Below, piece by piece: positions 25,464 through 36,106 of a DNA stretch of 43,065 nt. The notes below the pieces were generated by a model that worked only from the letters and a program-made list of their open reading frames with translations, did no database searches and had not been told where the DNA came from. The stretch covers positions 1 through 43,065 of the forward strand of contig CAJXRL010000002.1 of NCBI GenBank assembly GCA_913059105.1. Reading direction: 5' to 3'. The DNA is from an uncultured Flavobacteriales bacterium (GTDB lineage Bacteria > Bacteroidota > Bacteroidia > Flavobacteriales_E > Vicingaceae). Position 1 is the first letter of the stretch; every line of letters begins with the position of its first letter. The translations under genes and the position numbers were made by a program.

Positions 25464-27785
25464 CTATCTATTCAGAATTACTTTCTGTGTTTTATTTCCA
25501 ACTTTTAAAAAGTATACTCCATTCGCTAATGCAGACAAATCAAGTTGCATTTGATTCTTTGTGCTTTGAATGTCTCTCAACAACTTTCCTTCTATAGAAA
25601 TCAATTGAATTTTTTGAATTACACTGGTTGTTGTTTCAATTGTTATAACTCCTTTTGATGGGTTTGGGAATACTTTGATAGTATTATTGTCAGAAACCAT
25701 TGTATTTATTCCAGTAGTATATGGGTTTCCTGGCGATCCAAAAACTTGAAATCCATTAACTATTACTCCAGGAACAGCTAATGCTGAAGCTATCCAGTTT
25801 GAAGCTACATTATTATCTGAAGAAAGTGCTGTTTGCAATTCGATAGACGACCCGTTTCCATCGGGACCAGTCATGCCAGCATTTGCAGGCCATGGGCTGC
25901 TGTCATCAAAATCCACAGAATCAACCGTTCTGCCAAAATTATCTACAATGGCAATGTCCTCTCCTCCGTTTGATAATCCGCCTGAAGTCCAAACCGCATC
26001 TGCATTAAGTCCATATCGGTTTCGAAATGCTGATGAATCGTAGGCAATTACAAACCGTTGTCCCGAAGCAACGTTATCGTTTACGCCGAACATATGTGTC
26101 ACTCCTTGCGAAAAACTAAATCCATTTAGATTAACAGTTGTGCTGCCTGCATTTGCAAATTCAATAAACTCAGAAGTATCTGTTCCACCTTCAGGCCCAT
26201 TGTAATTAATCTCAGTTATCACCAAACTTGCCAAAGCGCCAGGTTCCAATACTGTTGCAGAATCAATAAGTTGACAGCCTTTTGTATCTGTTACAATAAC
26301 CGAATACGTTCCTGCCGCAAGCATAATAATATCTTTTGATGTAGCAGAATTACTCCAGTTGTAAACAAACCCTGGCGTTCCGCCTGTTACAGATAAGTTA
26401 ATTGCTCCATCTGGTACTCCAACAGCAGAAGCGTTGGCGACTATTAATGACAATTGTAATGCAAAAGGCTCAACAATTACGACAGAATCTATAGCTGGTG
26501 TTCCTAGACTATCTGTAACCGTTACTGCGTATGTTCCTGCAACTAATCCCCCAATTGAATCTGTTATTGCCATGTTGCTCCACCTATATGTGTACGACCC
26601 AATGCCACCAGTAGCGCTGGCTTTAGCAGTTCCATCGGCAGCACCAAAACAGCTTATGTTGTTTGAACTCATTGCTAATACAACTGCTGCTGGATCTGAA
26701 ACCGTTGCAGAATCAACTAAAGAACATCCGTTAGCATCAATGATAGTAACCGAATATGTTCCTCCCGCTAAATTATTGTTTACGGCTGTTGTGTCTCCAT
26801 TGCTCCAAACAAATGAGAAAGGTGACGTTCCTCCGCTTACCGTAGTAGCTATTGAACCATTGCTTCCTCCAATAGTGGTTGCATTTGTGACGATAAATGT
26901 TGCCGCCAATGCAGCCGGTTCAGTAATGATTACTGTTTGGGTTGCTTGAAGTCCCAAGCTATCTAATACAACCAAAGAGTGCGTTCCAGCTGATAATCCT
27001 GTGACAATTGCCGTAGTGTCTCCTGTTGACCAAGTATAACGGTAGGGAGTTATTCCTCCGGAAGCTATTGCAGTTGCTCCTCCATTCATTAATCCATTAC
27101 ACGAAACGTTAGAGTCAATTGTAATACTAACCACAACGCTAGAAGATCCTGTCGTAACATTAAATGAAGTGCAATTGGATGTATTGGGAAGAGAATTGCT
27201 TGTTGTCCACTTCGAAGAGTCTAACAGTAAACTAAGCAGGGTTGTTTTGTTTCCAGAAAACCCATTTGTTGCACAATCGTAATAAGCGTTGTCAACTTCG
27301 GGAACAATTGCTAAAGCAAAACCACTAAGTACTGCCGGTAGTGCCGAATTGTTAGAGTTACTTGCAGTGCCAGCCCAGGCTCCATCCATATTTAATCCTG
27401 CAAGTAGAGAAGGTGCTGCAACGGTTCCTTGAAAGGCAAAAACTTGATCTCCACTACCCGAAAAAGCAGGCATTGAGCCTGTTGTGGTGCCAATGCTTGG
27501 CGCTGTTGAATTTATAGTAACAATACTTCCTTTTAAAATTGCTTGACCCGAAGTCCAAACAATTACGCCTTCCGTCGTCCTAAACGCTCCAGTTGACAAC
27601 CAACCATGATCCGTGAAGCTAATTACTGTTGCTGAATCAACATCCTCCAACAAAACAAACGAGAACTCATCTGGGTTGTCTGAAGTGTAGCTTGTAAACG
27701 CAAGATCTCCAGGAGACAAACTCGTTTGTGCCATTGAACTAAAAGCAATTAGAAATGCGGTAAGAAAAGCATATGGTTTTTTCAT
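25464..27785 (-). CDS. Secreted SprB-repeat and lamin-tail protein with T9SS type A C-terminal sorting domain
   Basis: Signal peptide; four ~70-aa SprB-like repeats (GTYSVTIIDANGC, GTYAVTVTDSLG and similar); lamin-tail ASLVITEINYNGPEGGTDTSEFIEFANAGS; C-terminus VFPNPSKGVITIE...LANGVYFLKVGNKTQKVILNR. Confidence 0.9.
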   Translation of the reverse strand: MKKPYAFLTAFLIAFSSMAQTSLSPGDLAFTSYTSDNPDEFSFVLLEDVDSATVISFTDHGWLSTGAFRTTEGVIVWTSGQAILKGSIVTINSTAPSIGTTTGSMPAFSGSGDQVFAFQGTVAAPSLLAGLNMDGAWAGTASNSNNSALPAVLSGFALAIVPEVDNAYYDCATNGFSGNKTTLLSLLLDSSKWTTSNSLPNTSNCTSFNVTTGSSSVVVSITIDSNVSCNGLMNGGATAIASGGITPYRYTWSTGDTTAIVTGLSAGTHSLVVLDSLGLQATQTVIITEPAALAATFIVTNATTIGGSNGSIATTVSGGTSPFSFVWSNGDTTAVNNNLAGGTYSVTIIDANGCSLVDSATVSDPAAVVLAMSSNNISCFGAADGTAKASATGGIGSYTYRWSNMAITDSIGGLVAGTYAVTVTDSLGTPAIDSVVIVEPFALQLSLIVANASAVGVPDGAINLSVTGGTPGFVYNWSNSATSKDIIMLAAGTYSVIVTDTKGCQLIDSATVLEPGALASLVITEINYNGPEGGTDTSEFIEFANAGSTTVNLNGFSFSQGVTHMFGVNDNVASGQRFVIAYDSSAFRNRYGLNADAVWTSGGLSNGGEDIAIVDNFGRTVDSVDFDDSSPWPANAGMTGPDGNGSSIELQTALSSDNNVASNWIASALAVPGVIVNGFQVFGSPGNPYTTGINTMVSDNNTIKVFPNPSKGVITIETTTSVIQKIQLISIEGKLLRDIQSTKNQMQLDLSALANGVYFLKVGNKTQKVILNR
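26230..27135 (-). repeat. Four tandem SprB-type protein repeats encoded within the T9SS substrate
   Basis: Repeats beginning ITIDSNVSCNG, FIVTNATTIGG, MSSNNISCFG and LIVANASAVGV, each ending in xxEP/DPxAL/V. Confidence 0.75.
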
Positions 27786-27929
27786 TATTTATTTTATTTC
27801 AAAGTTACTTTCAAAAGAGAGCTACTGTCTTATCAATGGGTTATTTTTTAAATCAAAATAAATTTTTCCTTGTCTAACATTTTTTGGCTTAGCTTGTTTA
27901 TTAGATCCAAGTTTTAGATTTTGGAGCAA

Positions 27930-28655
27930 TCATTTATACTTAAAATAAATTTTTAATAAATCGAATGGCGCCTTCAAAAAATACGTTAACCCAATTTTTG
28001 AGCCGGCTACATCTTTCCAGTTCTTTAATGGAACTTCAACAATTCTGCTTTCAAAGTCTAAATAACTATTTCTCAACCTAAAGAGTAATTCTACGTCAAA
28101 CAACCATTTAGAAGAAAATGGTTCTTTAAACACGGTTGAAATTATTTCATTGTGAATTAGCTTTGCTCCGCATTGAGTGTCATAAATTGGAAGTTGAAGC
28201 ATGTTGCTAACAATGGTTGCAAAGACTCTTCCTATATAATGTCTTCTTAACTTTCGCTGTATATTTGTAGAACCTAACAGTTTAATTCTACTTCCCATTA
28301 CGATAAATGGGGGAAGAGTTCTTTCTGTATATCCTAAAAGCCTTGGAATTTCATCCAAAGGAGTAGCCAAATCTGCGTCAAAATATCCAATGTAATCATA
28401 TCCTAAATCAACTGAATTGAGCATTCCTTGCCGGATCGCTTCGCCCTTTCCTCCATTCTTTTTCAAATCTAACACCTCTACTCGGTTAGGGTGTTCTTTT
28501 TTTATTTCTAATAACCCATCTAAGGTGTTGTCAAGGCTACCGTCATTTACAAATAGAAAATCTATCCCTTCGCTACCGCCAATAAACTCTTTAAAGCGTT
28601 CTTTTTTAAGACGTTTTTCTTCGTTAAAACAAGGAATGATGGTTAGGTTTCTCAA
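27930..28655 (-). CDS. Family 2 glycosyltransferase (dolichyl-phosphate glucosyltransferase-like)
   Basis: TIIPCFNEEKRL, FLFVNDGSLDNTLDGL, KNGGKGEAIRQGM, YFDADLATP. Confidence 0.88.
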   Translation of the reverse strand: MRNLTIIPCFNEEKRLKKERFKEFIGGSEGIDFLFVNDGSLDNTLDGLLEIKKEHPNRVEVLDLKKNGGKGEAIRQGMLNSVDLGYDYIGYFDADLATPLDEIPRLLGYTERTLPPFIVMGSRIKLLGSTNIQRKLRRHYIGRVFATIVSNMLQLPIYDTQCGAKLIHNEIISTVFKEPFSSKWLFDVELLFRLRNSYLDFESRIVEVPLKNWKDVAGSKIGLTYFLKAPFDLLKIYFKYK

Positions 28656-29024
28656 ACTAATTATTTATCAGCCAGCCAATTTAATTTATATTTGTGACTT
28701 ATCCCGTATCCATAATTAGGTCTTGCTTGTATAGGGCTATTAAGGATATACTTTATCCTGCTTTTTTATTAACGCTCCCCTATTTCTTAATAACTCTTTA
28801 AGGTTTGAAAAAATAGGTGATTTGCGCCTTAACATCTTCTATCAAGTATTTCAATCGTTGTTACTGTCAAGTCAAGATGTTAGTTTTTCTAAGTTTCGTT
28901 CTTCATCCAAATAGCATTCAGCCGAATATTTCTTCAATGAAAACCTTCTTGCTCAACAGGTTGTTTATTAATCAGTTCAAGCTCACAGGAAGCTATTCCT
29001 CAACTTCCCTTTGCTTCGCAGGAT

Positions 29025-29195
29025 GCATTGAGCGATTTAAGCATCAAGAATAGTTGATCCTAAAGAATTTAGGGTAAAGTCAACCGCACGTCCCGATTAA
29101 AACAGAATACTTGAATAAGTAGTACGATATTTTTATGCCTTTCTGATACACCATGATAGACAATTAAAATTGCTGGCAAAAGAAATAGAACGCCG
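29025..29195 (-). pseudogene. Possible decayed MBOAT-family acyltransferase N-terminal fragment
   Basis: Minus-strand conceptual reading VLFLLPAILIVYHGVSERHKNIVLLIQVFCFNRDVRLTLP, then after a frameshift LNSLGSTILDA*IAQCILRSKGKLRNSFL. Reminiscent of MBOAT N-termini but with stops and a frameshift. Confidence 0.3.
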
Positions 29196-29915
29196 CTATA
29201 ACCTATTTGCGATGTTATATTTTACAATACAATATATCGCCCTCACCCCGTCCTTCCAGCCAATTTTTTTGCCTTCTTCGTAAGTTCTTCCATAGTAAGA
29301 AATACCTACCTCGTAAATCCTAATGTTCGGCACTTTAGACAACTTAGCTGTTAACTCTGGTTCAAAACCAAATCGTTTTTCTTGAAGTTTTAGCCCTTTT
29401 GCAATTTTTGCATCCATTAACTTATAACAGGTTTCCATGTCTGTTAAGTTTAAGTTGGTAAACAGATTAGACATAAAGGTTAAAAACTGATTCCCTAAAG
29501 AATGCCAGAAGAACATAATTCGATGAGGGTTACCTCCTATGAATCTTGAACCATATACAACATCCGCAAACCCTTCAATAATTGGTTTTAACAATTTGTT
29601 ATACTCTCTAGGGTCATATTCTAAGTCTGCATCTTGAACAATCACCCAATCACCTTTTGCCAACTCGATTGCCTTATGAATGGCCGCTCCCTTGCCTTTG
29701 TTTTTATCCTGATTATAAAGAGTTATGCTCATTTCAGGGTTTGTTGCTGTATACTTCTCTATAACCTCAGCGGTGCTGTCAGACGAACAATCATTAACAA
29801 TGATAATTTCTTTCTCAATATTATCAATCAATTCTACAGCTTTCACCTTGTCTAGAATGAGGTGGATTGTTTTCTCCTCGTTGTAGGCCGGAATTAAAAT
29901 AGATAACTTTCTCAT
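29196..29915 (-). CDS. Family 2 glycosyltransferase (dolichol-phosphate mannosyltransferase-like)
   Basis: [65 protein letters not shown]. Confidence 0.92.
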   Translation of the reverse strand: MRKLSILIPAYNEEKTIHLILDKVKAVELIDNIEKEIIIVNDCSSDSTAEVIEKYTATNPEMSITLYNQDKNKGKGAAIHKAIELAKGDWVIVQDADLEYDPREYNKLLKPIIEGFADVVYGSRFIGGNPHRIMFFWHSLGNQFLTFMSNLFTNLNLTDMETCYKLMDAKIAKGLKLQEKRFGFEPELTAKLSKVPNIRIYEVGISYYGRTYEEGKKIGWKDGVRAIYCIVKYNIANRL

Positions 29916-29916
29916 T

Positions 29917-31806
29917 TTACCATTTTCTTTCTAAAACATCAATTTTGAAATTGTCAATATAAACAGCCTTTTCTCCACTACAATAAACATAAATATGAAA
30001 AACGTCATTTTCTTCAGACAGAGGGTACGGAGTTAAATAGTCAACCGAAAAAGTATTCCATTCCCCTAATTTTGGGTTTTGGCTTGCTAATCTCCAATCT
30101 CTTCTTTTTTCGATATACTGTCCATTATTATGATTCATCTCTATCACTAAGTTCGCCGAATTTTCTATTAAATCATGTGTTGCTAAATATGTAAAACTCA
30201 CTTTTATCCAAGCATGTTCATTTTTCGTTAAACGGTTGTAAGGAATCTTAAAAGTTGGGCCATACAAGTCTGGCGGGTTAATTTTATAACTATAAGACCC
30301 CTTAAAAACATACGACGTGTCTCTATTCCCCTTATTGTAGACAAGAGTGTTAATGTTCTCAGAATTGTCTTCAAAATTTAAATATTGGTGTGTTCTTTGC
30401 TCGTAATCATGGGGGTTCGAAAGTACATCGACTGGCAGAAAATCCCTAACAACTTCTCTGAATTTGCGATCTTCTGGAGCAACAGATGTTTTTAAGAATG
30501 TTTTCCAATAATACTCTTTAGTCATTGTATAGCCATCAAATATAAAATTATTGAATTGCCATGTTTGAAATAGATTTAAAAAAAGGAAAAAAGAGGCAAC
30601 CGGATAGAAAAAATATTTCAAGATTTTCTTTTCATTGATATAAACGATTAAATATCCAAGCGGTAGAGCAAGGATGGCATATGATTCTAAAAAATATCTT
30701 GATCCAAAGCTTCCGCCTTGCCACCAAGTGCCCCATGATGAAATCACATAAACATTAACAATAATAAATGTAAATACTGAATAGGCTATTCTTCTGTTTT
30801 TTTTATAAAGTACGATTAGTCCTAAAAAACAAAAAGCTATCATTGGTGTATACAATAACCAGCCCTTTTTATAGCTGAAAAATACTTTTTGAAAATGAGG
30901 GTCAAACCAATCAAACCCTGGTGTGACTTGATATGTATTGTGAATAAATTTACCGGTAACAAACTTCCAATATATTATTTGAATCAGTGGAAAAACACCC
31001 AGCCCTATCAACCCGAAAAGGATTTGCTTCCAATTTTTTTGAATCAGGATGATCTTTTTATTTAAACTCTCTCTATCATACACAAACCAAAGCACAGGCA
31101 TTATTGCAATAAAAATACCGCTTCCTCGTGCTAAAATGAATAAACCACTGACCATACCAAAAAAGAAGGCTGTTCGGTAAGTTGGGTTTTTATGCCACTT
31201 GTGATTTAAATACAACATCAACGAAAACCCGGCAAACATCATTGCATGTGGGCCGCATTCGTCCGCTACTGACTCATGAAAAAATGTTGTTCCTAGCAAC
31301 ATCAGAATTAAAACCAAAGAAGTCACCTTATCTGTAAAAAACTCAAGTAAAAATTTTCTGAAAATAAAAACTCCTCCAATAATGTACACCATTACACCAT
31401 TCGAAACCATGAATTGATATGGATACGAAAACCCATCTGCTGGATAATCACTAAGTAGTGCCCAAATATGCCCAATAAAGAAAAATGGAGAATATAATAT
31501 AGCAAACCCGATGGTGTACATTGGTGACCAATTCCCATTTGGCAATGGATAAGCCTGATAAAAAGTACCTGACGGTTGATAGGTGTCAAAAATGTACTTC
31601 ACTACTTCTTGATTGGAAATCCCGGGATCTCCATGTATAAAGGTAAACGGTAAATAAATGTAATAAGCCAGAACATCCCAACCGAGTACATTCTTAAAGT
31701 CTAAGTAGTTATATTTCCTAAATATAAAATGAACTGCAAAAACTAGGAGAGAAATAAAAATTGCAACTACTTTGGAGTTGGTGCTGTTTTTAAATATTGA
31801 TTTCAT
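29917..31806 (-). CDS. Multi-pass membrane protein, probable GT-C-type glycosyltransferase or related
   Basis: About ten hydrophobic segments, an N-terminal [13 protein letters not shown] loop, and a C-terminal soluble domain. One nt upstream of the GT2 gene. Confidence 0.6.
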   Translation of the reverse strand: MKSIFKNSTNSKVVAIFISLLVFAVHFIFRKYNYLDFKNVLGWDVLAYYIYLPFTFIHGDPGISNQEVVKYIFDTYQPSGTFYQAYPLPNGNWSPMYTIGFAILYSPFFFIGHIWALLSDYPADGFSYPYQFMVSNGVMVYIIGGVFIFRKFLLEFFTDKVTSLVLILMLLGTTFFHESVADECGPHAMMFAGFSLMLYLNHKWHKNPTYRTAFFFGMVSGLFILARGSGIFIAIMPVLWFVYDRESLNKKIILIQKNWKQILFGLIGLGVFPLIQIIYWKFVTGKFIHNTYQVTPGFDWFDPHFQKVFFSYKKGWLLYTPMIAFCFLGLIVLYKKNRRIAYSVFTFIIVNVYVISSWGTWWQGGSFGSRYFLESYAILALPLGYLIVYINEKKILKYFFYPVASFFLFLNLFQTWQFNNFIFDGYTMTKEYYWKTFLKTSVAPEDRKFREVVRDFLPVDVLSNPHDYEQRTHQYLNFEDNSENINTLVYNKGNRDTSYVFKGSYSYKINPPDLYGPTFKIPYNRLTKNEHAWIKVSFTYLATHDLIENSANLVIEMNHNNGQYIEKRRDWRLASQNPKLGEWNTFSVDYLTPYPLSEENDVFHIYVYCSGEKAVYIDNFKIDVLERKW

Positions 31807-32460
31807 CTATAATTTCATTTCTGGAACCTCGCCCGCTATTATTAATTCCCCATCGGTGGCGTTTTGGATTTCTCCAACCGTAACACCAGGGGCTCTTTCT
31901 AACAAATGAAAGGCTCCGTCCTTAACTTCTAATACCGCCAAATTGGTAACTACTTTAGTAACACAATTTACTCCAGTTAGCGGCAACGAACACTTCTTTA
32001 ATATTTTACTTTCTCCTGCTCTATTAGTGTGCATCATGGCAACAATAATGTTTTCTGCAGATGCAACTAAATCCATTGCTCCACCCATACCTTTTACCAT
32101 TTTTCCTGGTATTTTCCAATTGGCAATGTCTCCATTTTGATCCACCTCCATAGCCCCTAACACAGTTAGCTGTACTTTCCCGGCTCTTATCATAGCAAAG
32201 CTATCTGAAGAATCGAAAAACACAGAACCCGGCATCGTTGTAATCGTTTGTTTCCCTGCATTTATCAAATCCGCGTCTATGTTTTCCTCTGTTGGAAATG
32301 GGCCCATACCCAATAAGCCGTTCTCTGACTGAAGAGTAACATCTACTCCTTTAGGAATATAATTGGCCACCAAAGTTGGAATCCCAATTCCTAAATTCAC
32401 ATACCAACCATCTTGCAGTTCCTCTGCAATTCTCTTAGCTATATCCTCTTTCTTAAGCAT
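31807..32460 (-). CDS. scoB: 3-oxoacid CoA-transferase subunit B
   Basis: DGWYVNLGIGIPTLVANYIP, LQSENGLLGMGPFP, GAMEVDQNGDIANWKIPGKMVKGMGGAMDLV. Confidence 0.94.
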   Translation of the reverse strand: MLKKEDIAKRIAEELQDGWYVNLGIGIPTLVANYIPKGVDVTLQSENGLLGMGPFPTEENIDADLINAGKQTITTMPGSVFFDSSDSFAMIRAGKVQLTVLGAMEVDQNGDIANWKIPGKMVKGMGGAMDLVASAENIIVAMMHTNRAGESKILKKCSLPLTGVNCVTKVVTNLAVLEVKDGAFHLLERAPGVTVGEIQNATDGELIIAGEVPEMKL

Positions 32461-32490
32461 TTGTAATTCGTAATTAAAAGGTTCGTAATT

Positions 32491-33186
32491 CTATTGACTT
32501 ATGGTTTTCTGTTCAATTCGTTTCTCGTAGTCCTTTCCTTCAAATATTCTGTGTACAAATATTCCCGGGGTATGGATTTCGTTTGGATCTAACTCGCCTG
32601 GTTCAACCAAGTGCTCTACTTCAGCAATAGTAATCGTTCCTGCCATGGCCATTGCGGGGTTAAAATTTCTTGCAGTTGCTTTAAACACTAAATTTCCCTT
32701 AGTGTCTCCTTTCCAGGCTTTCACTATTGAATAATCAGAAACCAAGCTTTCTTCCAAAATGTACATTTTCCCGTTGTATTCTCTAGATTCTTTTCCTTCA
32801 GCTACTTCTGTTCCGTAACCTGCTGGTGTAAAAAATGCAGGAATCCCTGCGCCACCAGCCCTACACTTTTCAGCCAAGGTGCCTTGTGGTGTTAACTCTA
32901 CTTCAAGTTCTCCACTTAACATTTGTCGTTCAAACTCTGCATTCTCACCCACATAGGATGAAATCATTTTCTTTATTTGACGATTTTTAAGCAACAACCC
33001 TAAGCCAAATTCATCGACTCCTGCATTATTAGAAATACAGGTTAAGTTGGTAATTTCTGGTTTCTTTGACAATGCTTCTATGCACTTCTCAGGAATTCCA
33101 CATAAGCCAAAACCTCCTAGCATTAAGGTCATTCCGCTTTCAATACCTTCAAGCGCTTCTTCAACATCTTTTACAACTTTTTTCAT
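32491..33186 (-). CDS. scoA: 3-oxoacid CoA-transferase subunit A
   Basis: [56 protein letters not shown]. Confidence 0.94.
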   Translation of the reverse strand: MKKVVKDVEEALEGIESGMTLMLGGFGLCGIPEKCIEALSKKPEITNLTCISNNAGVDEFGLGLLLKNRQIKKMISSYVGENAEFERQMLSGELEVELTPQGTLAEKCRAGGAGIPAFFTPAGYGTEVAEGKESREYNGKMYILEESLVSDYSIVKAWKGDTKGNLVFKATARNFNPAMAMAGTITIAEVEHLVEPGELDPNEIHTPGIFVHRIFEGKDYEKRIEQKTISQ

Positions 33187-33193
33187 TGTCTAA

Positions 33194-35629
33194 TTATTGT
33201 GACCAATCAACTTCTCTTCCAGAACTTGTTCCAAAATCTGTTGATGTTCCATGTTTAGCACAGTCCAGTTCAATAGAAAGTGGATTCTCCGGTTTTTCAA
33301 ACTCTCCTTTGGAGATTTGCAAGGTTGAATCGGCATATACTTTATTCATAAAATACCCCCACATAGGTAATGCCATGTTGGCTCCTTGACCATAATAAGT
33401 TCGATCAAACCGTACTGAACGATCTTCTGCACCTACCCAAACACCGGTTACTAAATCTGGTGTTATACCAATAAACCAGCCGTCTGAGTTGTTTTGTGTG
33501 GTTCCTGTTTTACCTGCAATAGGATAGGGAATTCCTACGTATGGCCTTGCTTTTGACTTCGCCCCTCGTAAACGAATTCCTGTTCCTCCAAGTGTTTTCT
33601 TTAAATCTTTATTATAATTATATGAGGTCACCCCTTTCATTAAATCCAACATAACGTAAGCGTTCTCTTCACTCAAGGCTTCTCGCGATTCGGCAATGTA
33701 CTCTACAATAATTTCTCCTTCTTTATTTTCTATTCGCGCTAAGAATTGCGGTTTGGTATAAACGCCCTTATTAGCAAAGGTTCCGAATGCCCCAACCATT
33801 TCATAAACAGACACATCTGCAACACCTAAGGCCAAAGAAGGAACCGGGTCTAAATCTGAAGTAATTCCTAAATCCCTTGCCATTTTTACAGCTGCTTCAG
33901 GTCCAAACTGCTTCATTACCCATGACGTAACAGTATTCATCGAGTTGGCCAAACCGTACTTCAACGTCACGTTGTAACCATACTCTCCATCAGAGTTTTG
34001 AGGAATCCAATCTTTTAGCAATCCAAAGGTTCCTTTTTTGAAAACATAGGGAACATTTGACACTTCGTAGCAGGGTGAAAATCCTGCTTCAATTGCTGTT
34101 GCGTAAACAAAAGGCTTAAAGGTTGAACCTACTTGCCTTTTCCCTTGACGCACATGGTCGTACGCAAAATTGTCGTAGTCTATCCCTCCAACCCAAGTTC
34201 GTATATAGCCCGATTGAGGCTCCATACTCATCATGCCAGCTTGTAAAAAACTCTTGTAATACTTTATTGAATCACTTGGGCTCAGCACGGTATCAATATC
34301 TCCATTCCATGAAAACACCTTCATGGGAACAGGGGTTTCAAAAGACTTCAAGATTTCTTCTTCGTTATACCTTTTTGTTTGGTGTCCACAATCCTCTGCT
34401 GTACAAACGGTCATCAACTCTCCCTCTATCTCTTCTTCGGCAAGAATTTTACCTCGTCTACCACAGTTTGCGCATTGCTTTCCACTCATAATCAGATAGC
34501 GTTCACTTCGCTTTGTTGCCGATTTCATGATTCTATCAATCTCGGATTGTTTCAAATCTGAACTAAAAGGATTGTTCTTTTTCTTGGCTAATGCTCGAAA
34601 AAAGTCTGCCTGCAACTGATAGCTTAGGTGTTCTTTTACAGCATACTCCGCATACTCTTGCATTTTGTAATTCAGCGTTGTATATATTTTTAATCCGTCG
34701 CTGTACAAATCATACGCCTCTCCATTTGGCTTTCTTAAAACCGGAAGACCTTCTCCATCTTTTTCCTTAAAAATCTTCTTTAATTCTGCCCGTAATATTT
34801 CTCTAAAATACGGTGCAATTCCATCTTTATGGTTAACTCGAGAATATGTAACCTCAAGAGGTAAAAGTTTCAAACTATCGAACTCTTCTCTCGTAATTTT
34901 ATCATTTTTAAGCATTTGCCCCAAAACCACATTCCTTCTGTTTTGCGTAGCCTCCGGTTTTCTTAAAGGATTAAACATGTTTGGATTTTTCAACATGCCT
35001 ACCAATGTCGCAGCCTCTTCAATTTTTAAACTATCTGCAGAAACTCCAAAATAAACTTGCGCTCCAGACTTAATACCTACCGCATTATTTAAAAAATCAA
35101 ATCGGTTGAAATACATCGCGATGATCTCATCCTTAGTGTATAACTGTTCCAATTGTGCCGAAATAATCCACTCTTGAAGCTTTTTCCCAACCCGACTAAT
35201 TAAATTCGGAGACTTTTCAGAAAATAACATCTTTGAAAGTTGCTGAGTGATAGTACTTGCTCCACCCTTTTTCCCCATATAAAAAAGAGCTCTAGCTAAA
35301 CTTTTTAAATCTATTCCTGAATGCTGATAATATCGTTCATCTTCTGTAGAGACAAAAGCATCAACAAGAAATGGTGAAATGTCATCGTAATCAACATTCA
35401 CCCTATTTTGGTAAAAATACCTTCCCAGAACCTTACCATCTGCAGTATACACCTCAGTTGCTAAATTACTTTTCGGGTTCACTAAGTCGTCAACCTTTGG
35501 TAATTCGTTAAATCCAAACCAAGCATTAGCCGCTGAAAACATTAGCAATACAAAAAGCAAAACTGGAATAATTATACACACCCAAAAAAGGCTTGCCAAT
35601 TTCATATATCCTCGTTTTTCTTTTTCCAA
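33194..35629 (-). CDS. Penicillin-binding protein 1A (transglycosylase/transpeptidase) with a Cys4 insertion
   Basis: GT51 motifs (VSTEDERYYQHSGID, GGASTITQQLSKMLF); transpeptidase STFKPFVY, SMN, KTGTTQNNSDGWFIG. Confidence 0.95.
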   Translation of the reverse strand: MEKEKRGYMKLASLFWVCIIIPVLLFVLLMFSAANAWFGFNELPKVDDLVNPKSNLATEVYTADGKVLGRYFYQNRVNVDYDDISPFLVDAFVSTEDERYYQHSGIDLKSLARALFYMGKKGGASTITQQLSKMLFSEKSPNLISRVGKKLQEWIISAQLEQLYTKDEIIAMYFNRFDFLNNAVGIKSGAQVYFGVSADSLKIEEAATLVGMLKNPNMFNPLRKPEATQNRRNVVLGQMLKNDKITREEFDSLKLLPLEVTYSRVNHKDGIAPYFREILRAELKKIFKEKDGEGLPVLRKPNGEAYDLYSDGLKIYTTLNYKMQEYAEYAVKEHLSYQLQADFFRALAKKKNNPFSSDLKQSEIDRIMKSATKRSERYLIMSGKQCANCGRRGKILAEEEIEGELMTVCTAEDCGHQTKRYNEEEILKSFETPVPMKVFSWNGDIDTVLSPSDSIKYYKSFLQAGMMSMEPQSGYIRTWVGGIDYDNFAYDHVRQGKRQVGSTFKPFVYATAIEAGFSPCYEVSNVPYVFKKGTFGLLKDWIPQNSDGEYGYNVTLKYGLANSMNTVTSWVMKQFGPEAAVKMARDLGITSDLDPVPSLALGVADVSVYEMVGAFGTFANKGVYTKPQFLARIENKEGEIIVEYIAESREALSEENAYVMLDLMKGVTSYNYNKDLKKTLGGTGIRLRGAKSKARPYVGIPYPIAGKTGTTQNNSDGWFIGITPDLVTGVWVGAEDRSVRFDRTYYGQGANMALPMWGYFMNKVYADSTLQISKGEFEKPENPLSIELDCAKHGTSTDFGTSSGREVDWSQ

Positions 35630-35632
35630 AAC

Positions 35633-36106
35633 TTAATCGTTTACTTTTTTAACTGCTATCCCAATATCCACGACATTTTCAAGTGTTTCTTCGCGCATTG
35701 CTTGTTCAATTTCAAAATAATAATTCCCGTTTTCAGGAAATAATCTTCCTTGTTTAAATCGAAACTGATAATCAAATATATCCCCAATCCCTTTACCCAT
35801 CCAACGTCCTTTATTATTTGCTAAAATCATTTGAGCTGTATCTTTCGCAATTTTCCCTGAAGGACTTTTACTTTCAATAAATAGGTAAATGTTCTGATAG
35901 GGGTAATCTCCTCCATGTCTAAAATTCAAATACAAGTCGTAAATCGCTGCACTGCCGTTTATTTCAAACTCAAAAAAAGCTTTTTCATTGCGTTCCCAGG
36001 AGGCATTCTTAATTCTCAAATTCTCTTCAAAGACCGTAGAACTATCGCAAGATACCAAGGTAACAAACAAACAAAACACAATTGCGATTGATTTAAATTG
36101 CATCAT
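35633..36106 (-). CDS. gldH: Gliding motility lipoprotein GldH
   Basis: Lipobox LVTLVSCDSS; LYLNFRHGGDYPYQNIYLFIESKSPSGK; ATGA overlap with the PSP1 gene. Confidence 0.88.
   Translation of the reverse strand: MMQFKSIAIVFCLFVTLVSCDSSTVFEENLRIKNASWERNEKAFFEFEINGSAAIYDLYLNFRHGGDYPYQNIYLFIESKSPSGKIAKDTAQMILANNKGRWMGKGIGDIFDYQFRFKQGRLFPENGNYYFEIEQAMREETLENVVDIGIAVKKVND

Noticed and set aside
26434-26949. 171-aa plus-strand ORF inside the SprB-repeat gene
   Set aside because: Antisense shadow of a repetitive Thr/Ala/Val-rich CDS; no domain signal, and the opposite strand is clearly coding.
28817-29053. 78-aa plus-strand ORF in the intergenic gap
   Set aside because: Poor composition, no homology recognised; the minus-strand MBOAT-like relic reading of the neighbouring part is more plausible.
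34123-34561. Plus-strand ORFs of 122 and 60 aa in PBP1A
   Set aside because: Antisense to a conserved PBP1A coding region.
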